Origin: Plakobranchus ocellatus | Lineage: Eukaryota; Mollusca; Gastropoda; Plakobranchidae | Direction of reading: 5' to 3' | DNA: 20,379 nt | NCBI GenBank assembly: GCA_019648995.1 | Contig: BLXT01000273.1 | Location: 487,028-507,406 of the forward strand | In this document: in pieces, positions 19,701-20,379 of the stretch | Numbering within the stretch: position 1 is the first letter of the stretch | How the letters are laid out: every line of letters begins with the position of its first letter | Program-made: the position numbers and the translations under genes | Notes under the pieces: generated by a model | Told to the model about the DNA's origin: nothing | The model's input: only the letters and a program-made list of their open reading frames with translations | Database searches by the model: none

Positions 19701-19893
19701 TTGATCAGTTTAGGTAGGCATAATACTGAAAACTTTTGCTTAAAACTTGATATCTAAAGCAGCTTTTTTTTTTTTAACGCTATCTTAAAATTGCAATGCA
19801 TGTCTGTCCTACACCCTTCCCATAGTGCATCAATTTAAACCTTACTTTGTCTTTTTCACTGTTACACAGCGCAACCCTGTGGCAAAATCCAAG
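206..19893 (+). CDS. DNHD1: Dynein heavy chain motor domain, DNHD1-like (partial, 23 exons, both ends outside the window)
   Basis: The spliced product (about 1,110 residues, numbered here from the partial first codon at 206) follows the dynein heavy chain order: AAA2-AAA3 linker (1-51), AAA3 (52 to about 360), AAA4 (about 380-700), stalk CC1 (about 705-866), MTBD (about 885-1067) and CC2 (1068 on). Dynein heavy chains are AAA+ motors that hydrolyse ATP mainly in AAA1 (outside the window) and bind microtubules with the MTBD at the stalk tip. AAA3 keeps Walker A and B; AAA4 has lost both. Join: 206-286, 813-882, 1210-1324, 2189-2287, 2960-3210, 4106-4180, 4481-4651, 5173-5325, 5996-6103, 6854-7020, 7434-7620, 8097-8344, 9168-9296, 9651-9854, 10652-10792, 11256-11506, 12464-12609, 13104-13335, 15566-15703, 16406-16486, 17667-17902, 19180-19200, 19870-19893. 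Family membership is near certain. DNHD1 rather than a divergent axonemal heavy chain is an inference (about 0.6) from the degenerate AAA4. Human DNHD1 has been linked to sperm flagellum defects. Confidence 0.9.
287..812 (+). other. Intron 1
   Basis: AT-rich, with T runs near 460-476; nothing else recognised. Confidence 0.8.
813..882 (+). CDS. Dynein exon 2: linker strand with the VDTVDT motif
   Basis: Acceptor GATGCAG, donor ACA|GTGAGT. The first base completes the Arg codon begun at 285-286; the rest encodes VPEAVYT and then EVFVDTVDT. Dynein heavy chains carry a highly conserved ILVPTVDTVRY-type segment immediately before the AAA3 P-loop helix, and this exon supplies its first half. A second AG two bases downstream would break the frame, which fixes the start at 813. 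Confidence 0.85.
883..1209 (+). other. Intron 2
   Basis: AT-rich, no repeat or gene seen. Confidence 0.85.
1210..1324 (+). CDS. Dynein exon 3: AAA3 Walker A
   Basis: Acceptor TTCCCCAG, donor CAAG|GTCAGG. It encodes RIRILMEFSAASGRN then VLLVGPHGSGKTAIINDF. The Walker A motif GPHGSGKT (residues 72-79) has the glycines, lysine and threonine needed for nucleotide binding, so AAA3 is likely to bind nucleotide. A second GT at 1319, six bases upstream, would also keep the frame and remove two residues; the 1325 donor has the better exon-side AAG. Confidence 0.9.
1325..2188 (+). other. Intron 3
   Basis: Contains the diverged tandem copies at 1751-1898; otherwise AT-rich with no recognisable element. 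Confidence 0.85.
1751..1898. repeat. Three diverged tandem copies of a ~45-50 bp unit
   Basis: GATTAAGAAGAATAAATTCA at 1751 and GATTAAGAAAGATAAATTCA at 1851 are near-identical starts. A middle copy at about 1810 (GGATAGATTCAAGTCTTCAT) shares the following TCTAACCATGGTCA / TCTAACCATAGTCA segment with the third. Intron 3. Confidence 0.7.
2189..2287 (+). CDS. Dynein exon 4: AAA3 between Walker A and Walker B
   Basis: Acceptor TTGTTCAG, donor CAAG|GTAAGC; phase 1 at both ends. It encodes PQVSVCKRLVFSGASTALQL and a short helix to the next junction. It occupies the place where dyneins have the beta-strand after the P-loop helix and the S/T-rich N-x-S-A-x-T-S segment (here FSGASTALQLQQF). Conservation is modest, but frame, position and splice sites agree. 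A long GA microsatellite begins within about 20-50 bases after the donor. Confidence 0.82.
2288..2959 (+). other. Intron 4
   Basis: Begins with the GA microsatellite; the remainder is unremarkable AT-rich sequence. Confidence 0.85.
2305..2460. repeat. GA-rich microsatellite with an internal 12-bp duplication
   Basis: Purine tract with long pure (GA)n runs (about 2353-2370 and 2376-2430), two AAAGAAAG interruptions and a perfect tandem duplication of GAGAGAGCAATA at 2329-2352. It starts under 20 bases after the exon 4 donor. Confidence 0.93.
2960..3210 (+). CDS. Dynein exon 5: AAA3 Walker B and core
   Basis: Acceptor AAACCAG, donor TTG|GTGAGT. Begins with FVYGAKDNKKLKVFIDDLNL, matching the dynein pattern G-x-x-YG-PP-x-KKLVVFIDDLNMP. 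The Walker B acids are the two Asp in VFIDDLN (residues 139-140). It continues with the conserved helix LLRQLLDERQ and ends in LNERLL, which joins RHFAVFN of the next exon to form the arginine-containing R-x-LRHF-like segment near the end of the AAA3 large subdomain. One of the best-conserved exons in the window. Confidence 0.95.
3211..4105 (+). other. Intron 5
   Basis: Holds the possible SINE remnant at 3660-3750 and a short AGAGAGAGAGAG tract near 3850; nothing else recognised. Confidence 0.85.
3660..3750 (+). mobile_element. Possible tRNA-derived SINE remnant
   Basis: GTTGATAGAGCGGGGATCTG resembles a tRNA D-arm with the A box, GGAATTCAGTG about 30 bases on resembles a decayed B box, and the segment ends in an A10 run at 3741-3750. 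No target-site duplication is evident and no consensus could be compared. It sits in the intron between exons 5 and 6. Confidence 0.35.
4106..4180 (+). CDS. Dynein exon 6: AAA3 RHF segment
   Basis: Acceptor TTCTCAG, donor GAG|GTAATG; 25 codons, phase 0 at both ends. It encodes RHFAVFNMPAPQDDSLKNIV and HGILE. Dyneins have L-RHF-NV-x-x-x-x-P followed by D-x-S-L-x-x-IF at this place in AAA3, and the match is clear. A degenerate tetranucleotide repeat follows in the intron. Confidence 0.9.
4181..4480 (+). other. Intron 6
   Basis: Largely made of the degenerate tetranucleotide repeat and related words. The open frame crossing it from exon 6 is a read-through of repeat sequence. Confidence 0.85.
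4255..4322. repeat. Degenerate tetranucleotide repeat (CTAC/CTAT/CTGT)
   Basis: Runs such as CTTATCTACCTACCTATCAG and ATCTATCTGTCTGTCTGTCT form a decayed pyrimidine-rich 4-bp repeat in intron 6, about 75 bases after the donor. Scattered related words continue to about 4390. Confidence 0.8.
4481..4651 (+). CDS. Dynein exon 7: AAA3 lid, LRDxxKxFQ motif
   Basis: Acceptor TTTTGCCAG, donor CCAG|GTAATG; 57 codons, phase 0. It encodes the helix LDLHNALVSVSCDLLTSIQS followed by a P-T-x-x-x-x-HYLFTLRDITKCFQ segment. The HYLFTLRD-x-x-K-x-FQ signature is a hallmark of the AAA3 lid region in dynein heavy chains (usually HYTFNLRDLSRVFQ or similar). This makes the family identification secure. Confidence 0.95.
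4652..5172 (+). other. Intron 7
   Basis: Contains the (TA)n tract at 4796-4853; otherwise AT-rich. Confidence 0.85.
4796..4853. repeat. (TA)n microsatellite
   Basis: Pure alternating AT/TA of about 58 bases in intron 7. Confidence 0.97.
5173..5325 (+). CDS. Dynein exon 8: AAA3 C-terminal helices
   Basis: Acceptor GATTCTGCAG, donor GGG|GTGAGT; 51 codons, phase 0. It encodes MISLWRHEMNR-like helix text (seen: VISLWRHEMNRIVRDRIS) followed by DLNWFDDKLDAVIEG. Dyneins have LWxHExxRVxxDRLxxxxDxxWF at this position directly after the LRDxxxxFQ motif, so order and spacing agree. A GA microsatellite with a 4-N gap starts about 20 bases after the donor. Confidence 0.93.
5346..5577. repeat. (GA)n microsatellite with higher-order units
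   Basis: Long GA tract split by four N at 5381-5384. Downstream, GAGAAAGAGAATGATAACTA occurs at 5421-5440 and again at 5451-5470, a 30-bp tandem unit. A second unit with TTGGGGAGAGAG appears near 5505 and again near 5544. It starts about 20 bases after the exon 8 donor. Confidence 0.95.
5381..5384. other. Assembly gap (4 N)
   Basis: Four unknown bases inside the GA microsatellite, presumably an unresolved repeat length. Not in a coding exon. Confidence 0.98.
5996..6103 (+). CDS. Dynein exon 9: AAA3-AAA4 connector
   Basis: Acceptor ATGGTCAG, donor AAG|GTGAGC; 36 codons, phase 0. It encodes VWKELESPLHENFVTFPIDA and then an RIFQRPV-containing end. This is the poorly conserved region between the AAA3 lid and AAA4, where dyneins have F-x-x-F and Y-x-E-x strands. 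The call rests on the open frame in phase, two good splice sites and correct position; sequence similarity alone would be weak. The polypyrimidine tract is modest. Confidence 0.75.
6104..6853 (+). other. Intron 9
   Basis: AT-rich with an A17 run near 6615; no gene or element seen. Confidence 0.85.
6854..7020 (+). CDS. Dynein exon 10: AAA4 N-terminal helices
   Basis: Acceptor TATCAG, donor CATGG|GTATGT. It encodes LHSCLNTHLTRYNEEFGNVR, then LNIMLSDFVIFHVVRMHRIL and SFYHG. Dyneins carry L-x-x-x-L-x-Y-N-x-x-x-x-x-M-x-LVLF-x-x-A-x-x-H-x-x-R-I-x-R-x-L just before the AAA4 P-loop; the YNEEF, MLSDFVIF and H-x-x-RI residues correspond. Phase 2 at the donor. Confidence 0.9.
7021..7433 (+). other. Intron 10
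   Basis: T-rich; nothing recognised. Confidence 0.85.
7434..7620 (+). CDS. Dynein exon 11: AAA4 degenerate Walker A
   Basis: Acceptor AATTGCAG, donor ACT|GTGAGT. It encodes GGNMLLVGAVGSHLSTLSRL (residues 431-450), at the exact place of the dynein AAA4 motif GHALLVGVGGSGRQSLTRLA. The last P-loop glycine and the basic residue are replaced by His and Leu (GAVGSHLS), so normal ATP binding by this module is unlikely. The exon ends in KVISLLFT, the hydrophobic Walker B strand. A CT microsatellite follows about 50 bases past the donor. Confidence 0.94.
7670..7703. repeat. (CT)n microsatellite
   Basis: CT dinucleotides, pure to about 7691 and then TTTGTCTCTCTC, some 50 bases after the exon 11 donor. 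Confidence 0.93.
7826..7848. repeat. (TA)n microsatellite
   Basis: About 23 bases of alternating AT followed by a T11 run, in intron 11. Confidence 0.92.
8097..8344 (+). CDS. Dynein exon 12: AAA4 Walker B end, sensor region
   Basis: Acceptor CTCCCCAG, donor AA|GTAGGT, phase 2. It encodes ARDLEDPSYLDALNSLLISG then EYPHLFSNDEMEGLL, matching dynein FTD-x-Q-I-x-D-E-x-FL-x-x-IN-x-LL-x-SGE-x-P-x-LF-x-x-DE. The Walker B Asp of FTD is Ala here (FT|ARD). Further on VQSNLHILVCLQPSHTLL aligns with V-x-x-NLH-(I/V)-V-x-x-x-SP-x-G-x-x-(F/L)-R-x-R; the Gly and both Arg are replaced. A CT tract lies about 30 bases past the donor. Confidence 0.94.
8345..9167 (+). other. Intron 12
   Basis: Short CT tract near its start; no other element recognised. 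Confidence 0.85.
8374..8387. repeat. Short (CT)n tract
   Basis: Seven CT-type repeats about 30 bases after the exon 12 donor. Confidence 0.8.
9168..9296 (+). CDS. Dynein exon 13: AAA4 FP...DWPxEAL motif
   Basis: Acceptor GCTTCAG, donor CAA|GTCAGT; phase 2 at both ends. It encodes NFPGLLIGAQMCWLCDWPQE followed by ALLGEATYFI. Dynein heavy chains have R-x-FP-x-L-(I/V)-x-x-x-x-IDW-(F/Y)-x-x-WP-x-EAL at this point; FP, W, WP and EAL are all present. The Arg before FP, acting in canonical AAA4, is absent. Confidence 0.93.
9297..9650 (+). other. Intron 13
   Basis: Pyrimidine-rich throughout, ending in a strong tract before the exon 14 acceptor; nothing else. Confidence 0.85.
9651..9854 (+). CDS. 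Dynein exon 14: AAA4 C-terminal helices
   Basis: Acceptor TCTCCACAG, donor CAA|GTGAGA; phase 2 at both ends. It encodes ITTSLANIHSFVLRDCKQMP, a helix with the pattern of the dynein I-x-x-x-x-x-x-IH-x-S-V helix. A lysine-rich stretch (VHEKKKDQLK) and a less conserved tail follow. Canonical dyneins have a short R-Y-x-Y-(V/T)-TP-x-(S/N)-YLE strand next; here the part before the stalk appears longer. Confidence 0.88.
9855..10651 (+). other. Intron 14
   Basis: Several T runs (10107-10122, 10188-10201). AATAAA words near 10422 are not followed by anything that suggests a transcript end. Confidence 0.85.
10652..10792 (+). CDS. Dynein exon 15: entry to stalk CC1
   Basis: Acceptor CTGTGCAG, donor AA|GTAAGA; phase 2 at both ends. 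It encodes VYVGPTTYRRFMECFRYLYF, corresponding to the dynein segment Y-x-TP-x-S-YLE-x-I-x-x-(F/Y)-x-x-L just before CC1, followed by charged residues KKADERTRSVEQLK that begin the coiled coil. Confidence 0.9.
10793..11255 (+). other. Intron 15
   Basis: AT-rich with a chance open frame of 112 codons lacking coding character; nothing recognised. Confidence 0.8.
11256..11506 (+). CDS. Dynein exon 16: stalk strand CC1, first part
   Basis: Acceptor TCTTTCAG after a long pyrimidine tract, donor GAGG|GTCAGT. It encodes a Lys/Leu/Ala/Glu-rich helix (for example ATLDKTRVDAKIMKKGIKTI) typical of the antiparallel stalk coiled coil. It ends in an acidic run VEEEDDDELLKE. A possible earlier donor, GAG|GTGGAG ending the exon at 11469, is in phase 0 and would not fit the next exon directly. 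Confidence 0.9.
11507..12463 (+). other. Intron 16
   Basis: Contains a coding-like island at 11708-11807 and the alternative 3' end at 12401-12463; otherwise AT-rich. Confidence 0.75.
12464..12609 (+). CDS. Dynein exon 17: stalk strand CC1, second part
   Basis: Acceptor TGTTCCACAG, donor CAG|GTGAGT; enters in phase 1 and leaves in phase 0. It encodes DYDEYDAEFDRMREAN followed by a helix with KEELELAQVKLDECRQKLAY, the dynein (E)-x-x-(L)-x-x-A-x-x-x-L-x-x-A segment leading to the MTBD. An alternative acceptor (GTGTGCAG, exon start 12401) is also in frame and would add 21 residues (VVEEELLCFQ...). I prefer 12464 because the 12401-12463 stretch looks like a pyrimidine tract and its product is not coiled-coil-like. 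Confidence 0.85.
12610..13103 (+). other. Intron 17
   Basis: AT-rich; nothing recognised. Confidence 0.85.
13104..13335 (+). CDS. Dynein exon 18: CC1-MTBD boundary and MTBD helix
   Basis: Acceptor GTTTTTTAG, donor AAAG|GTGAGC. It encodes VIEHVRAFTNPPLLVGQVIE then MVMVLIGKR, matching the dynein signature I-x-E-(L/V)-(K/R)-x-(F/Y)-x-x-PP-x-x-V-x-x-V-(M)-x-x-V-x-x-L-x-G. The Pro pair (residues 888-889) marks the stalk/MTBD boundary. The exon then runs into a low-complexity, Ser- and Lys-rich stretch (SSRLSSSSGSQKLAAKK) with no counterpart in standard dyneins. Confidence 0.94.
13336..15565 (+). other. Intron 18 (largest in the window)
   Basis: 2.2 kb of AT-rich sequence splitting the MTBD coding region. 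It holds a candidate 18-nt micro-exon at 13966-13983 and a decoy acceptor near 14876. No transposon coding sequence was recognised on either strand. Confidence 0.8.
15566..15703 (+). CDS. Dynein exon 19: MTBD
   Basis: Acceptor TTTTCCAG, donor GCTG|GTATAG; phase 1 at both ends. After a Lys/Ala/Asp-rich start (AKAKDADKFD) it encodes QWKSMQQTMTDSIKFVDMLH, matching dynein (W)-x-x-(A/S)-x-x-x-(L/M)-x-D-x-x-F-(L/V)-x-x-L. It continues with GLPSDVLA, the equivalent of I-(P/T)-x-x-(V/T)-(L/M). The spacing to exon 18 implies a loop insertion of roughly 45 residues. Confidence 0.9.
15704..16405 (+). other. Intron 19
   Basis: A GC-richer patch at about 15890-15990 stands out from AT-rich flanks; nothing identified with confidence. 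Confidence 0.8.
16406..16486 (+). CDS. Dynein exon 20: MTBD
   Basis: Acceptor CTGCCTCAG, donor CAAG|GTAAGA; 81 bases, phase 1 at both ends, so skipping would keep the frame. It encodes VESYLACSKDGQLGV then TGEGSLLENAQ. The helix VESYLA corresponds to the dynein I-x-x-Y-(I/L)-x segment; the Gly-rich remainder is an insertion relative to the usual short N-P-x-F turn. Confidence 0.85.
16487..17666 (+). other. Intron 20
   Basis: Contains a 15-bp palindrome AAAGCACAGTGCTTT at 16852-16866, a coding-like island at 16973-17109 and a Cys-rich small open frame at 17305-17517; none has a firm identity. Confidence 0.75.
17667..17902 (+). CDS. Dynein exon 21: MTBD end and start of CC2
   Basis: Acceptor TTCTTTGTAG, donor GAG|GTTTGT. 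After a basic Pro/Gly-rich loop (KQRSPSPGGRAG) it encodes ASATLVHYTIAIVEYTRLCG followed by PLRAALERLHELE. This is the dynein A-x-x-(L)-x-x-W-(V/I)-x-A-(M/I)-x-x-Y-x-x-V-x-x-x-(V)-x-P-x-(K/R)-x-x-L signature, with the Trp replaced by His-Tyr. The Pro at residue 1067 is the CC2-side boundary proline. The exon ends in a Glu/Gln-rich coiled coil (EREIEENERLQKQQEEE). Confidence 0.93.
17903..19179 (+). other. Intron 21
   Basis: AT-rich with A and T runs and a (CT)n tract at 18582-18605; nothing else recognised. Confidence 0.8.
18582..18605. repeat. (CT)n microsatellite
   Basis: About 24 bases of CT dinucleotides in the intron between exons 21 and 22. Confidence 0.93.
19180..19200 (+). CDS. Dynein micro-exon 22 (21 nt): CC2
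   Basis: A 21-base exon lies between acceptor TCCTAAAG, preceded by a long T-rich tract, and donor AAG|GTAAAC. Both boundaries are phase 0, matching exon 21. It encodes ARLRAEK, which continues the charged coiled coil of exon 21 (QQEEE-ARLRAEK) without a break. Support is the splice sites plus coiled-coil continuity; there is too little sequence for a family match. It could be constitutive or a cassette. Confidence 0.68.
19201..19869 (+). other. Intron 22
   Basis: T-rich with a long T tract at 19380-19415 ending in a decoy AG; no element recognised. Confidence 0.65.
19870..19893 (+). CDS. Candidate micro-exon 23 (24 nt): CC2
   Basis: A 24-base segment lies between acceptor CTGTTACACAG, preceded by CTTTGTCTTTTTCACTG, and donor AAG|GTATCT. 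It is phase 0 at both ends and would encode RNPVAKSK. It is compatible with exon 22, but the Asn-Pro pair is unusual inside a coiled coil, so it may be a skipped cassette or a chance match. Confidence 0.42.
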
Positions 19894-20379
19894 GTATCTT
19901 AAGATAATTTGCCTGTTGTCCTAGTTGAACCAGTTCTCTGCACCCTTGCATGTTGCACTATATATTTTTTTTTCTTTTGTGAAACAAATATTTCTCATGT
20001 GTTTTTTTTTTTGTTTTGATTTCTTTGGTTCTCTTTTGTTTTCAACTCAGCAATCCCTGCTTATTTGTGGAAAATTGGTTTAAAGAAAATTTGTAACTTA
20101 AAAGGTCATGACTTTTGACTACTGAAAATATTAACACACATTTTGTATATTACATGTATAGGAAACGAACCAAATAATTCTAGTATGCAGGCCATGAATC
20201 AATAGAGGAACTGAAACTGTATTGCTATCTGTTGCAATAAGTTGAGTTTTTTGTCATTAATCCCCCAAAAGGATGCAAAGCATAATTTTGTTACAAATCG
20301 TCCAAAAGAATATACAGCTTTTTTCTCTATTTATCACGCATCCCTCCAAAAGGGTAAAAAACATTTGTCACGCCCCCCC
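19894..20379 (+). other. Intron after the last exon seen
   Basis: T-rich sequence ending in the imperfect minisatellite; the next exon lies beyond the window. Confidence 0.6.
20247..20379. repeat. Imperfect ~37-44 bp minisatellite at the window end
   Basis: CCAAAAGG-like words recur at 20265, 20302 and 20346 (spacings 37 and 44), each preceded by a TTGTCA/TTGTTACAAAT/TTATCACGCAT-type word. A further TTTGTCACGC at 20365-20374 starts another copy cut by the window end. Confidence 0.65.

Noticed and set aside
1..20379. CRISPR arrays, rRNA, complete tRNA genes, bacterial operons or a second gene
   Set aside because: No regularly spaced direct repeats with unique spacers, no full cloverleaf and no other conserved protein were seen on either strand; the window is the interior of a single eukaryotic gene.

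Overview
The window is a stretch of an intron-rich, AT-rich animal genome. Its content is one gene, on the + strand, open at both ends: a dynein heavy chain whose motor-domain exons run from the AAA2-AAA3 linker to the second strand of the stalk. I can chain 23 exons (21 well supported, 2 small ones tentative) from 206 to 19893. All introns are GT-AG and the reading frame is kept across every junction, giving about 1,110 codons. Typical animal features are one gene spread over more than 20 kb, exons of 21-251 bases, introns of 0.3-2.2 kb, abundant (GA)n, (CT)n and (TA)n microsatellites and long T/A runs. I suspect a lophotrochozoan, most likely a mollusc. This rests on overall appearance, not on a diagnostic sequence.

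Layout: 1-205 is intron ending the upstream part of the gene, starting in a GA microsatellite. 206-882 encodes the linker into AAA3 (conserved FVDTVDT). 1210-6103 encodes AAA3, with an intact Walker A (GPHGSGKT) and Walker B (VFIDDLNLP). 6854-9854 encodes AAA4, where the nucleotide-binding motifs are degenerate. 10652-12609 encodes stalk strand CC1, 13104-17902 the microtubule-binding domain (MTBD) and the start of CC2. 19180-19200 and 19870-19893 are two tiny in-frame CC2 exons. The 3' end of the window lies in an intron and ends in an imperfect minisatellite.

Which dynein: the order of domains is unmistakably dynein heavy chain, but sequence is divergent. AAA4 has lost the P-loop Gly-Lys, the Walker B acid and the usual arginines, and the MTBD is about 50 residues longer than in cytoplasmic dynein. 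These degenerate traits fit the dynein heavy chain domain-containing protein 1 (DNHD1) family best; that assignment is inferred from motifs only.

No other gene, RNA gene or CRISPR array is supported. Introns hold microsatellites, a possible tRNA-derived SINE remnant (3660-3750), diverged tandem repeats, and a few coding-like islands or candidate micro-exons listed as findings.
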